From IMG/VR virus record IMGVR_UViG_3300009180_000012, positions 1 through 34,143 of that record: a stretch of 34,143 nt of DNA. The stretch is one strand, 5' to 3'. Position numbers and translations under genes: made by a program. The notes beneath the pieces were generated by a model. That model was not told where the DNA came from. It saw only the letters and a program-made list of their open reading frames with translations, and searched no databases. Below are positions 21,008 to 29,821 of this stretch, piece by piece (position 1 is the first letter of the stretch; every line of letters begins with the position of its first letter). Source of the stretch: a virus.

Positions 21008-22786
21008 CTACTTTTTTCTGTTAGTTCTTGGTTTCTTATCTTTTAACCCGACTGCTTTAGCCACCATATCCAGCTCTTTTGCCGATAGGTTAAAGTCTGT
21101 ATCGTCTTTCATTGTGAAAGCTTCGGTTTTTAATTTAGGTGATAAATCTGTTTTCGAACTAAAGCGAAGTTTGCACGCCACCTGCCTTTTGTCCTGATCG
21201 GGATATTCCTTGATCATGCTTGTTTCTGTCATGCAGCGATCCATAAAAGCTTCTTCGTTTTCGCCAATTTTAGGATCAGGCATGTTTAGTTTTACAACCG
21301 CAGACAACTCCGCATCTGGCCCGGCATTTGGATCTTTCTCAGGATTGACGGGAGTTGGTTCGTCGATTGCGGGTGCTTCTTTGACTACTTCTACCGGGGC
21401 CGCCACGTCGGTCTGCGGTGCGACTGTTCCAATCGATGCTACGAATTCACGCTCTTTTGCAATCTGGCGTACTTGCTCCTCCCAATCTTGGCCCAGCTCC
21501 CCAAAGTAATCCTGCAGGCTGGATAGGCCAGCTTTGTAATCCTCGCGAGCCTGCTGTGCCTCGCGCCCTGCGTCCACAGTCAGCGACTTCGGAGTCTGCC
21601 ACGTTACCTTTGCGTAATCCTCCACGGCCGGTAAATCGCCGTTGGCGATTGCGCCGCCAATAAAGAATCTCCATGCCCGATTGCAGAATCTGTCGATGAG
21701 TAGGCGTTGGCGCTGCTCAAATCTGCGCTGTGCTTTTGCTACAATAAACCGCATCCCTGCCCCGCCGACGCTGGCTGGGTCGTAAACGAATTCAACAGGC
21801 AGGCCTAGGCCCATGGCCACGTCACGAATCAGGAACTTGGCGAAAGGTTCAAAGCCAGCGTGCGGTCGGTTCGGCCCGATCATCTCAATCTTTTCGCCAG
21901 GTGAAAGGCGTGGGATGGTTGCCGAGCTGGTGATCTCCTCGCGGGCGATTGTCGGTTCGCCAGTGTCTTGAGCCTGCACGGTTCCAAAGAATCCGCCTTG
22001 CCCGGCCAGCTCGTCTCCTTGATCGGTAGTGATGACGGCCGCAATCGATCCCTGCAATTTCAATGCGTCCTTCTCAAACTCGCCAAGCATCTTTAAATCA
22101 CGGACGTGGTTCAGTGCGCGGGCTAGTGAAGATCCGCCACGGATTTGATCCGGCCGTTCCAGCTCCATTAGATGAATGACGGTATCTGCGCCCAGTTTTC
22201 GGTACAGTTCGCCCGTCTGGACTAAGTATCCAGTAGGCTCGCCGAGCTTGCCGAGGAACACGCCGTCAGAAGTTCCGTAGTCATCGCCTTCGCAAACGCG
22301 GTGGCCTTCGACGATTTGCAGTTTCCCCTTTTCCGTCATGATGACGAATACGTCACCGTCCACGTCGATCGATCGAGATAGCGCCAGCAGCATGTCTGTC
22401 CAAGTCATCCGGCCGGTGACTTCGGGCGATGGCACTACGACGTCGCGCCAGTATTCCTCGCATAGTCTGCCAAAGTCTTGGTCTGCCCCGCGATACTGCG
22501 GCCGGAGTCCTGGCCCGATCGAATAGGTGGCAATGGAATCCACCGCCCCTTTGATTAGCCCGACGTTGCGGTACATGTGCCGGGCGAGCTTGAGCAGTTC
22601 AACCCGTGTGGCTTCGTTTAGATCTAGCCGTGAATCGCGGGCATGAGCGCCATAGATGACGGGACGCTTACGAGAAAAGCCTGCGCCCTCGTAGGGTTGG
22701 AACGTGCTAATGCCTGCACCGAATCCAGCACCAAACGCTTTGATCCCTGCGCCCATCCGAGCCACGAGTGAAAGTTTTTGTGCCAT
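21008..22786 (-). CDS. Portal protein (lambda gpB-like family)
   Basis: A 592-residue protein that forms the dodecameric portal through which DNA is packaged. The N-terminal part (SRLDLNEATRVELLKLARHM, then GLIKGAVDSIATYSIGPGL) and RADQIRGGSSLARAL-like segments match the lambda-type portal family. RPHAGFEPFAKFLIRDVAMG and LPVEFVYDPASVGGAGMRFI are strong family signatures. The C-terminal 130 residues are Pro/Glu-rich and carry a Lys-rich end that is not part of the usual fold. It sits two bases after the gpW-like gene. Confidence 0.93.
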   Translation of the reverse strand: MAQKLSLVARMGAGIKAFGAGFGAGISTFQPYEGAGFSRKRPVIYGAHARDSRLDLNEATRVELLKLARHMYRNVGLIKGAVDSIATYSIGPGLRPQYRGADQDFGRLCEEYWRDVVVPSPEVTGRMTWTDMLLALSRSIDVDGDVFVIMTEKGKLQIVEGHRVCEGDDYGTSDGVFLGKLGEPTGYLVQTGELYRKLGADTVIHLMELERPDQIRGGSSLARALNHVRDLKMLGEFEKDALKLQGSIAAVITTDQGDELAGQGGFFGTVQAQDTGEPTIAREEITSSATIPRLSPGEKIEMIGPNRPHAGFEPFAKFLIRDVAMGLGLPVEFVYDPASVGGAGMRFIVAKAQRRFEQRQRLLIDRFCNRAWRFFIGGAIANGDLPAVEDYAKVTWQTPKSLTVDAGREAQQAREDYKAGLSSLQDYFGELGQDWEEQVRQIAKEREFVASIGTVAPQTDVAAPVEVVKEAPAIDEPTPVNPEKDPNAGPDAELSAVVKLNMPDPKIGENEEAFMDRCMTETSMIKEYPDQDKRQVACKLRFSSKTDLSPKLKTEAFTMKDDTDFNLSAKELDMVAKAVGLKDKKPRTNRKK

Positions 22787-22788
22787 AA

Positions 22789-23085
22789 TCAGCTATCCAA
22801 AATGTAAGAAAATGAGGCGCTGGTGCGTGTGACCTGTACGCCGTTTAGGTAATCGATTGCGGCCTGAAAAAGCTCAACCCGTTCGGTAGGTTTAAGATCA
22901 ATCTGGAAGCTGGCCGACTGCCCGCCCGCTGAAGATCCAACTAGTGCACGGCCTGATGCTGCGCCCGTCATTGCCGCGTTGCGGTCAGTGGCAAGGTTAG
23001 TCAGGGCGCTTGCGGTAACCCCAGAGGCTTGTGCCAGGTAGTTCGTCGCAACTGCCCGCGTAAGTCTGCGGGAAATAGCCATCAC
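22789..23085 (-). CDS. Small gpW-like head protein
   Basis: A 98-residue Ala/Ser-rich protein starting at ATG 23085, overlapping the terminase stop. The layout (helical start, flexible middle, VELFQAAIDYLNGVQVTRTS near 68-87) and its position between large terminase and portal match lambda gpW and its analogues, which complete the head connector. It is longer than gpW (68 residues) and not clearly homologous. Confidence 0.6.
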   Translation of the reverse strand: MMAISRRLTRAVATNYLAQASGVTASALTNLATDRNAAMTGAASGRALVGSSAGGQSASFQIDLKPTERVELFQAAIDYLNGVQVTRTSASFSYILDS

Positions 23086-24830
23086 GTCGCCACGGGTGTC
23101 AACGATTCCTCGTCTAGTGAAGCGGTTGGCCTAATGACTTTTCCGTACACGGCAAAGCCAGCCAGATAAGTTTCGCAATCGTATAAATGATCCTGCCTGC
23201 TTTTGATCCGTATCCATTCGTAATGATCGCGACCTGTCTTGCGGTTTATTCGATGCACCTTTTTGTGGCTGCTCATGTGCTCGCGATAGTCCGGGCTTAC
23301 GTCATGCGCAATTTCCCAGCGTGGCCCCTGCCCTCGTCGCAACCATGCCAGCAGATCCTGACAGGCTGGTGAGCTGAGCAGCAGAAGCATGCAGCCCGCG
23401 TCAGTGGGTTGTTCGGCAGAGTGTACTGACTTCATCCGACCGCGTGGCGTTTCAATCCAGTAGGCAGGACGCTCTTCTCCTTTTAATGCCGTCCACTTGT
23501 AGCGGGCGCAGATTCGGTAGGAGTCTTGAGTCTCGTATCCGCTATCCATCGCCGTGTGCTTGGGTTGAACGCCTAGCGTGTGCAGGTGTTGCGCCACGTC
23601 CTCGATCGTTCTCGCCCGGCCTTCGTCGATTAGTCGACTCGTTCCATCCCTAGCGAACGCCCTCACCACAAACCAGTACTCGTCGATCTGTCTGTCTATG
23701 GCCGCCAGTTTAATATTTTCCGTTTCCCAATCCTGCTTTTTCGCAAATGCGCCGGCGGGAATGTCGATTGTTTTATCGTCATCAAACTGATCTTCCCACG
23801 GCATCGCGCTCCATCCGTTCACGAATCCTTGCAAGCCGTGCAGATAGTGCTTTTGAGTGAGGAACTGTTTGGCGCAGTCGGCGAAAGTGACGGTCGGCGA
23901 GTACCAGCTAGGCAGTCGCATGCTTCGCCTGCCGCGTTCTGCGTTTGGATTTGCTGCCACCCACTTGCCCTGCTCAACGGCTGATCGCCTGTGACCCTCA
24001 GTCCACGGCTCATTGCACTTAGTGCAATGGTAAGCGGCCGTCTCCCCCACTTTCTGTAGATCCCACTTGCCGTCAGGATTACGTGCGCTATCCGCCCAAC
24101 GCACTTGCCCAAATTCCATCGCCTGAAATTCTTCGCATGCGTGGCAAGGGACGTGGAAAGTTTCCTGCGTTCCCGCCTGATAGTTCTGCCATATATCGCC
24201 GGTGCTTAACGTCGGCGTGCTAGTCAGTACGTGCTTGCGGTTGGGGAAAGCCTTTGTCCGTTCTAGCGCCAGATTGTAGGCGGCCGCCTCTCGTTCGGTC
24301 GGTGGGGCGAACTTGTCCAGCTCGTCCAGCACAGCAATGCAGATCGGCCGCGAGCTGATGTTTGCCGGGCTATTCGATCCCACCAAGCTCAGAGTCATGC
24401 TGGTAAACTGCATCTCTAGGATTTTAAAATCGTCGCTGTCGTATGGGAACAGCGCCCGCACCGGCTTGCACTTCTCAAAGATCGGGGTCAGTCGCGTTTC
24501 GCTGTAGCTCCTAGCCAGATCCGCGTTCGGCATTACTAGCAGTGCCGGCGCTGGATCGTTTGCGATTCTATAAGCCAGCCAGATGGCCAGCGTCAGTGTC
24601 TTGCCTGTCTGCGATCCCCAGCAAAGGCTGACGGTATGCACGCCCGGATCGGCCAGCGCTTCCAGTACGCCCGCCACGTAAGGCGTGTACTTGGTTGAGT
24701 AAAGACCTGGGCGAGCCGTGATCCTGCTATCTAGCTGGATGTTCTTTTCTGCCCACTCTATGACGGACGGCGGTGGCTCAAAGTTCCAGCGATCGCGTTC
24801 GCGTTTGAGTAGCTGTTCGGCTGCCTTCAC
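23082..24830 (-). CDS. Terminase large subunit (GpA-like)
   Basis: A 582-residue packaging motor and nuclease. Walker A-like GSQTGKT (72-78) follows WG; Walker B with the catalytic Glu is ICIAVLDELDKF (163-174). TSTPTLSTGDIW (203-214) is the coupling motif. Two CxxC pairs (Cys229/232 and Cys269/272) form the zinc-binding insert typical of the GpA family. The C-terminal nuclease part has AMDSGYETQDSY. The GpA family usually cuts at cos sites, so cohesive ends are plausible; no cos site was identified by eye. Confidence 0.95.
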   Translation of the reverse strand: MKAAEQLLKRERDRWNFEPPPSVIEWAEKNIQLDSRITARPGLYSTKYTPYVAGVLEALADPGVHTVSLCWGSQTGKTLTLAIWLAYRIANDPAPALLVMPNADLARSYSETRLTPIFEKCKPVRALFPYDSDDFKILEMQFTSMTLSLVGSNSPANISSRPICIAVLDELDKFAPPTEREAAAYNLALERTKAFPNRKHVLTSTPTLSTGDIWQNYQAGTQETFHVPCHACEEFQAMEFGQVRWADSARNPDGKWDLQKVGETAAYHCTKCNEPWTEGHRRSAVEQGKWVAANPNAERGRRSMRLPSWYSPTVTFADCAKQFLTQKHYLHGLQGFVNGWSAMPWEDQFDDDKTIDIPAGAFAKKQDWETENIKLAAIDRQIDEYWFVVRAFARDGTSRLIDEGRARTIEDVAQHLHTLGVQPKHTAMDSGYETQDSYRICARYKWTALKGEERPAYWIETPRGRMKSVHSAEQPTDAGCMLLLLSSPACQDLLAWLRRGQGPRWEIAHDVSPDYREHMSSHKKVHRINRKTGRDHYEWIRIKSRQDHLYDCETYLAGFAVYGKVIRPTASLDEESLTPVAT

Positions 24831-25318
24831 AGGGCTGCCTGCACTTGTCGCATTACTTGCCCCACCTCGTTCTCCACCTCTTTCTGGATCTCGGCGGCTG
24901 GCCGGTGGGCGCAGATCGGCGCCAGGCGTTTGGGCATGCCAAGCAGTAGCGGGATTAGTGCGTTAGTCCGGCGAGCCAGTATCTTGTCTGCCTCGTCGAT
25001 CGGCACCATTTTGCCCTCCGCCTCGTTGATGTCGGGCCGGTCGCCCTTCATTTTTCGCAGTGCCTCCACGACGCGGGTGTAATCGCCTATCAGTGACGAC
25101 CGCTCCGGCCCGCTCGCCTCCTTGGCTGCCTCGCCCAGAGTTGCGGCCAGTGATTCCAATCGATCAATCTCGCCGTCCAATCCTATCCCGGCGATCGGCT
25201 TCATAGGCTTTGCGGTCGCAACCGCCTGCCCTTTCTCAAGCTGACGTCGGGCTTGGCGCAAACCGACGCCGGTGGCAGCGGCTTGAGCTAGGATTGCGGT
25301 GTTCAGTCGGCGTCCCAT
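24827..25318 (-). CDS. Terminase small subunit candidate
   Basis: A 163-residue protein overlapping the large terminase start by four bases. The N-terminal stretch (LNTAILAQAAATGVGLRQAR, 5-24) resembles a DNA-binding helix-turn-helix region. The middle (about 55-100) is helical and the C-terminal end (AAEIQKEVENEVGQVMRQVQ) probably contacts the large subunit. The position and domain order are those of Nu1/TerS-type proteins that recognise the packaging site. Sequence identity to a named family is not obvious. Confidence 0.7.
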   Translation of the reverse strand: MGRRLNTAILAQAAATGVGLRQARRQLEKGQAVATAKPMKPIAGIGLDGEIDRLESLAATLGEAAKEASGPERSSLIGDYTRVVEALRKMKGDRPDINEAEGKMVPIDEADKILARRTNALIPLLLGMPKRLAPICAHRPAAEIQKEVENEVGQVMRQVQAAL

Positions 25319-25431
25319 AGGGTCTAACTATGTTTTTATAAACCACTCGAAAAAGAGGTGGCAGTTGCAAGCACCCCGATTGGGCTTGGTTTGCAAAAAG
25401 ATTCCTTAGGCACTTGCGCAAGCTGGCCTAC

Positions 25432-25896
25432 CTAGGCCGCCCCCCTAAGGTCGTTGTACGCCTTCACGATCGGCTCGGCCTCAGCTAGGAATTGCTCCTT
25501 CAGCACCTTATCCTGGGCAATAAATTTTGCGCCTCTCGACGCAAGCCACTGCCTTGCTTTCATAATGGGGAACAAGAAGTGCTTGGGTTCGCTTGGCTCA
25601 CTCATCGTGATGGGGTCGGGCAAGATTCCGATCCGCAGATATGTCTGACGCATAAGGCTGGGATCTGCATCGCCACTGCTCAGTCGCTTCTGAGTGGCTG
25701 CGACTTTCTCATATCGTTTGCCAACCTCCTCAGTAATCCCTGCCTCCTCACATATCGCCTGCACGTCCTTACCCTCAGTCCGTGCCACCGCAATGATCTC
25801 GCCAGCATCCGATGCCAGTGAGATCGTCCTGCCTACCAGCTCAATCGCCTTGTCCCGCGTTTCGTTTAGTTTGTTTATTACGGATAGTAGCTTCAT
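25432..25896 (-). CDS. DUF3102-like phage protein
   Basis: A 154-residue helical protein. The segment ASDAGEIIAVARTEGKDVQA, then ICEEAGITEEVGKRYEKVAA, resembles DUF3102-type proteins, in which a long helix and an HTH-like stretch precede a conserved RY motif. The C-terminal part (KARQWLASRGAKF...KAYNDLR) is helical. Family members are thought to be DNA-associated, with no established role. It overlaps the upstream sigma-like gene by four bases. Confidence 0.5.
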   Translation of the reverse strand: MKLLSVINKLNETRDKAIELVGRTISLASDAGEIIAVARTEGKDVQAICEEAGITEEVGKRYEKVAATQKRLSSGDADPSLMRQTYLRIGILPDPITMSEPSEPKHFLFPIMKARQWLASRGAKFIAQDKVLKEQFLAEAEPIVKAYNDLRGAA

Positions 25897-26366
25897 TTCT
25901 TAATACCTTTCTTTAGTGCAGCCATGTTGAATTTAGGTGCTTCACGCCGCCGCTTTGCGTGAACACGGTATGCCCGTTTGCGGTAGGATTCGCGGGCCTT
26001 CTCGCTTTTCTGCGATCGTGCTCGGATACCCAACCGATCATAGACTTCTGTGACTTTCTTACTGATCGCCTGCTTAGTTATGCCGTACCGCTTGGCCACG
26101 GCCGTCATAGATTCAGGCGAACGGTTAAGAGATATGTTTAAGACCGCATGCCCGAGCGTGTCCGTGCGGTTAGCCATAGCTGGGTGATCGGCAGACTTAT
26201 CCATAAGGTGCTCTATTACTTTTGTGATAGTCGCAACCGTTGAGGTGGTGACCGTAATCTTTAGGTCATCGCATGACTCAAAGACCAAGTCTTGCAAGCT
26301 ATCGATCATGCTTGCTGGATGCGGAATAACCGCTGGGATTCGCTCGATTGCTTCCTGATCTATCAT
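25893..26366 (-). CDS. Sigma-70 region 4-like HTH protein
   Basis: A 157-residue protein. In the middle, LNRSPESMTAVAKRYGITKQ followed by AISKKVTEVYDRLGI (about 81-115) is a helix-turn-helix of the sigma region 4 type. A very basic tail rich in Arg/Lys follows. The N-terminal half is acidic and helical. As the first gene after the repeat cluster at 26382-26513, it may bind there, acting as a late-gene activator or terminase-linked DNA binder. Function is inferred. Confidence 0.6.
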   Translation of the reverse strand: MIDQEAIERIPAVIPHPASMIDSLQDLVFESCDDLKITVTTSTVATITKVIEHLMDKSADHPAMANRTDTLGHAVLNISLNRSPESMTAVAKRYGITKQAISKKVTEVYDRLGIRARSQKSEKARESYRKRAYRVHAKRRREAPKFNMAALKKGIKK

Positions 26367-26381
26367 ATTAGATTAACCTCG

Positions 26382-26513
26382 CTAGTGCAGTCGTTAGTGC
26401 AGTAATGGAAATGGTGTAATGCATTAGTGCAATAATAGGCCCTAAAGGGCCTTTATTACTGCACCTGCATGCTCCGCAATACTGCACTAGTGCAATAAGG
26501 GTTACTGCACTAA
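26382..26513. repeat. Cluster of TTAGTGCARTAA repeats and palindromes (origin or operator candidate)
   Basis: Within about 130 noncoding bases the 9- to 13-mer (T/C)TAGTGCA(G/A)TAAT occurs four times forward (26382, 26394, 26424, 26487) and three times inverted (26455, 26479, 26502). Two of these form the perfect palindrome TGCACTAGTGCA (26483-26494). At the centre lies AGGCCCT-AA-AGGGCCT (26437-26452). With flanking copies this makes a near-dyad of about 40 bp (26427-26464). It sits between the primase-helicase gene and the sigma-like gene, so it could be iterons of a replication origin, an operator for the downstream operon, or both. It fills the only sizeable gene-free gap in the leftward strand. 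Confidence 0.7.
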
Positions 26514-26515
26514 CG

Positions 26516-28474
26516 TTAAAAGGGCTCATTTGTCACCTTTTTGCTGAATAAACCAGCCTCAGTTTCTTCGATCAAACCGTCCTCTTTGGCCTGCTTCACA
26601 CGGGCCTTCGCTTGCCGTTCCTGCAACCCGGTGGCCTGTTGTACAAATGCGACCACTTGGCTGTATTTAGCCCCTTCGGGTAGCTTGCCCCAATCGATCG
26701 ACATAGCCTTTCGGCCCACTGACTTTTCTGGCGCCCCTACTTCAATCCATGCCATCCCCCGGTCGGCATGCTTTAGGTGGACTAACGGCTGCGTCTTGCT
26801 GGCAATAAAATCGCTCGCAGTGACGCCAGGACGCAATCCAGACCGCTTCCCGCGCTTGGTTACTTCCAGCTTATATGTGTACGTCCCTTGCTCATCCTGA
26901 CCGCAAGGCGACAGCATTAAAACGGCTCTTGCCCAATTCGTCAGCTCGCTAGATCCAAATCCGCTATACGCCTTGTCGTGCCCTTGGTAACCGCTGCCAT
27001 CCCGTGTTGGCTTTGGGGTATGGTGCATAAGCATCCAAGCAAATCCGCCAGATAGGGCTAGCGGGTTAAGCAAATTACGCAAAAAGCCTCCGGCAGTCTC
27101 TTGGCTGGATAAGTCGCCACCGATAAACGCCAGCAACGGATCTACCCAGGCTAGATCGGGTTTATGTTTTTCAGCTAGGCGTCGCATCCTATCGACGAAT
27201 CGCTCACCCGTGGACGTGCAGTCACGCACGATCACAATGTTTTGCTTCACCCGATCCAATTCCTCTGCGGTCAAATCCAACGCCTTTAAAATGCCCTGCA
27301 ACGCCTCTGCCACGTCGCCTTCGTCGTTCTCCGCCTGAACGATCAGCGACTTCAGCGGCTTGCCGTGTGGCGATATGCCAAACAGATCTCGCCCGGCCGC
27401 CCAGGTGATTGCGGCTTGTAAGCAGAGCACGCTCTTACCGAGGCCACTGCTGCCCACCCACAAGGCCGAACCACCACGGCAAATCCAACGCTTTCCTAAC
27501 AGTTGCGTTATATCGGCATCCTCCTTGAAATTTACTAACTGCTCCCAGCTATACGGCTCAGGAATATCCCCGTAAATCGTGCGCTCCATCCACTCCATGT
27601 AAGTCAGCGTGGGTGCGCCACACTCGACTAACTCCTGCTGCAATCCTGTGGCCGTCCTCATCGCACCGGGCAACCGCGACAACCGCCCAGCGTCCTTGTT
27701 CGCTGGATCGGGCTTACTGTGCTCTAGGTGCTTGTAGATAAAGTCCACACGTTCAGCGAACTCCTTGGCATTGGCTGCCCGAATCTCCACCCAAGCGTGC
27801 AGGCTTCGTGATCCGCTCTTTATGATGGACGAAGTAGGCAGGCCGCTGCGCTTAATGATCGCCCATTGTTCAGCCATCGTACTTTCATCGAACTCAATTA
27901 GGCAGTGGCGATATTTGACGATCGACTCCGCTTTCCGATTCTTTCCGTTGTTAGCGTTAATCGACACATACACGCCTACTGCATCGCCTTGCCATTCCTT
28001 CAATCCGTCGGCCTTAAACAGCTCTAGCCATTCCTCACGGCTTCGCGTCTCTCCTGCACCGTCCGGCCGCTCGCGGTCACCATCTTTAATCGATCGGCAG
28101 ATATTAATATAATCCCCCACGTCGAAACAAGTAGTCAGGAACTTATCTACCGGGCCACTCTCAACGCTGATGGGCATAGGCGGTACTGGCAGATCCTCTC
28201 TTACGATCGCCCCGTTCTGATAACCATACTTTGCTTTTGGTTTCCACGGTTCCCTGGCTGGCTTGCTGTAAGCGGATCTGACGGCACTCACTGCCTCGTT
28301 CTGCGACAGCCCTACCTTGTAAGCCCACTCCTCCGCGTTGGTCGTAGCGTCGAACTCCGTCAGCCCTTGGTCACGCCATTGGCACGCCAGCTTAAAGAGC
28401 TGCGTGTTGCGTTCGCCTTCAGCGGCTCCGTTCCGATGGATCGCCTCGATTGCGGGTGGGAGTGGTGCGATCAT
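26516..28474 (-). CDS. Primase-helicase (PriCT, primase-like core, RepA-like helicase)
   Basis: A 652-residue replication protein. Residues 20-70 (ERNTQLFKLACQWRDQGLTE) form a PriCT-like domain. The region about 165-260 has IEFDE (193-197) and SGSRSLHAWVEI (220-231), the pattern of archaeo-eukaryotic-type primases. Residues 330-560 are a RecA-fold helicase with Walker A GSSGLGKS (341-348), a Walker B-like LAWVDPLLAFIGGD stretch and MLMHHTPKP (typical of RepA/DnaB-like ATPases). A winged-helix-like end follows. It starts ATGA-coupled to the radical SAM gene. It probably initiates and drives phage replication, possibly at the repeat cluster immediately downstream. Confidence 0.85.
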   Translation of the reverse strand: MIAPLPPAIEAIHRNGAAEGERNTQLFKLACQWRDQGLTEFDATTNAEEWAYKVGLSQNEAVSAVRSAYSKPAREPWKPKAKYGYQNGAIVREDLPVPPMPISVESGPVDKFLTTCFDVGDYINICRSIKDGDRERPDGAGETRSREEWLELFKADGLKEWQGDAVGVYVSINANNGKNRKAESIVKYRHCLIEFDESTMAEQWAIIKRSGLPTSSIIKSGSRSLHAWVEIRAANAKEFAERVDFIYKHLEHSKPDPANKDAGRLSRLPGAMRTATGLQQELVECGAPTLTYMEWMERTIYGDIPEPYSWEQLVNFKEDADITQLLGKRWICRGGSALWVGSSGLGKSVLCLQAAITWAAGRDLFGISPHGKPLKSLIVQAENDEGDVAEALQGILKALDLTAEELDRVKQNIVIVRDCTSTGERFVDRMRRLAEKHKPDLAWVDPLLAFIGGDLSSQETAGGFLRNLLNPLALSGGFAWMLMHHTPKPTRDGSGYQGHDKAYSGFGSSELTNWARAVLMLSPCGQDEQGTYTYKLEVTKRGKRSGLRPGVTASDFIASKTQPLVHLKHADRGMAWIEVGAPEKSVGRKAMSIDWGKLPEGAKYSQVVAFVQQATGLQERQAKARVKQAKEDGLIEETEAGLFSKKVTNEPF

Positions 28475-29442
28475 GATAAAAGCTCCATTTGATCTTTGAA
28501 ACAGTTAGACCTTGTTTGGCCGCCCCTAGAATACTCATCCCAAGGCACAAATTTATAAAACCTACGAACGACCCAACGCTGGAATTTCTTTAACTCCTTG
28601 TTGTTATTATTGTAGACCATCGGATAAGGAAGCAGGCCGATCTGATTCATTTTTTCAAATCGGTAGAAAATGTCTTCCATAGTTTCTCCCGGCCAATAGC
28701 CGCATAGAAAATAAACCATAATGTGCTGCGGTTTTATTCCTGCGTCCAAAAGCAAACCAATCCCCCGCATGAATATCCCCTCATCTTTTCGATTATCCCA
28801 AGCAGTGTAGATCCTTTTGGTCTTAAATTGATCATCTCTATATTTAATCTTTGCAAGTTCCTTGGCCCCTTCCTTGTGAATTAAGCGGATGTTGATTCCC
28901 TGGTTAAATGAGACCTCAAATTTGTTTTCTAAGATTTCCTCTGTTTTTTGCTTCCAGTTTGGTTGTCCAAAGAAATCATTATCTAAAAGGATGATCTGCT
29001 TGGGGTAAGGTTCGCCCCTCCATATTCTGGCTATTGAGGAGTTATCCCTGATTTTTCCTTCTTTTGTTGGGACTACGCAAAACGAGCATTTTAATCTGCA
29101 TCCCCTCTGACTAAATCCGATTGAGTGCTTAAACGTCGGGTAAATTGAATAATCATATTCGTCAAATTCCTGACCTGTGATTTCCTCAATAGTTTGCGTT
29201 TTGCCAGATCCCGTTCCGCCGATAAGTGCGTTTGGAAAGTTTTGCAAAAACAATTCCCTTGCTGGCTGGCTCCAAGCAAAGATTGAGCTGCCGTAGACCT
29301 TGTCATAATCACCTTCCCAAAGTTCCTTTTGAATAGATTTACTGAAATAAACGTCATCACCTTGGCTTTTATGCCAAGCGGATAGTTTCATTAAGGCAAG
29401 ATTGGGCAGCTTGCCGTCTAGGTGAGTAATTCTTACTTTCAT
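28471..29442 (-). CDS. Radical SAM protein of unknown substrate (replication module)
   Basis: A 323-residue protein. RGCRLKCSFCVVP (113-125) holds the CX3CX2C cluster motif (Cys115, 119, 122). Upstream, LPNLALMKLSAWHKSQGDDV and YDKVYGSSIFAWS resemble the B12-binding-like front end of phage radical SAM proteins. ILLDNDFFGQPNW and VSFNQGINIRL follow the core. A P-loop-like GGTGSGKT (75-82) lies before the cluster. The gene is more A/T-rich than its neighbours. Being coupled to the primase-helicase gene on one side and a small gene on the other hints at a nucleic-acid or nucleotide modification, but nothing in the sequence names the substrate. Confidence 0.8.
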   Translation of the reverse strand: MKVRITHLDGKLPNLALMKLSAWHKSQGDDVYFSKSIQKELWEGDYDKVYGSSIFAWSQPARELFLQNFPNALIGGTGSGKTQTIEEITGQEFDEYDYSIYPTFKHSIGFSQRGCRLKCSFCVVPTKEGKIRDNSSIARIWRGEPYPKQIILLDNDFFGQPNWKQKTEEILENKFEVSFNQGINIRLIHKEGAKELAKIKYRDDQFKTKRIYTAWDNRKDEGIFMRGIGLLLDAGIKPQHIMVYFLCGYWPGETMEDIFYRFEKMNQIGLLPYPMVYNNNNKELKKFQRWVVRRFYKFVPWDEYSRGGQTRSNCFKDQMELLS

Positions 29443-29645
29443 TTGCTGTACTTCTTGCTTTCAACCAACCCTTCCAACGCTTTCTTAATCACGTACTCGA
29501 TCACTGCCTCTTGATCTTTCTTTAACTGCTTCAGTCCAAATGCGTGCAACGCCTTGGCCGTCCTAGCGTCATAGGTTACGTCGACTAGAACCTGCTTTGG
29601 TGCAGGGCGTGATTTGCCAAAAGTAATTTTGCCTAGATCCTTCAT
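29439..29645 (-). CDS. Small Lys-rich protein, possible RHH-like fold
   Basis: The start at ATG 29645 overlaps the upstream stop (ATGA). The 68-residue product has KQVLVDVTYDARTAKALHAF followed by GLKQLKKDQEAVIEYVIKKA, a strand then two helices, loosely like an RHH protein. The length and the basic C-terminus fit a small DNA-binding regulator of the early operon. No family is recognised with confidence. Confidence 0.5.
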   Translation of the reverse strand: MKDLGKITFGKSRPAPKQVLVDVTYDARTAKALHAFGLKQLKKDQEAVIEYVIKKALEGLVESKKYSK

Positions 29646-29821
29646 TTGCGTTTTCTCCTCTTTTTGCGTGGCTTCACTTCCTTCCAAATTTCAAAGTCCT
29701 TGTCGCAATCGACGGACAACAACATCAGCCGCTGATACAACCACCCGCCCCAGCTCCACCGGGCGATCGTGTGGCTGGCTATGTCTCCTAAGTAATAAAA
29801 CAGGATTGAAAGCAGTTTCAT
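29642..29821 (-). CDS. Small conserved-looking phage protein, 59 residues
   Basis: The frame opens at ATG 29821 overlapping the upstream stop and ends overlapping the next start. MKLLSILFYYLGDIASHTIA (1-20), Trp-rich RWSWGGWLYQRLMLLSVDCD and a very basic end (KPRKKRRKRK) resemble a class of short proteins with a YxxLM/RLMLxSxDxD core found in phage early regions. Function unknown; membrane contact is possible. Confidence 0.5.
   Translation of the reverse strand: MKLLSILFYYLGDIASHTIARWSWGGWLYQRLMLLSVDCDKDFEIWKEVKPRKKRRKRK

Noticed and set aside
25319-25431. Terminator or promoter in the gap before the small terminase gene
   Set aside because: A CCACTC/GAGGTGG near-hairpin and a TATAAA are visible, but arms are imperfect and no matching -35 lies at a proper distance.
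26382-26513. CRISPR array
   Set aside because: Repeats are 9-13 bases, in both orientations and unevenly spaced, unlike CRISPR repeats with uniform spacers.
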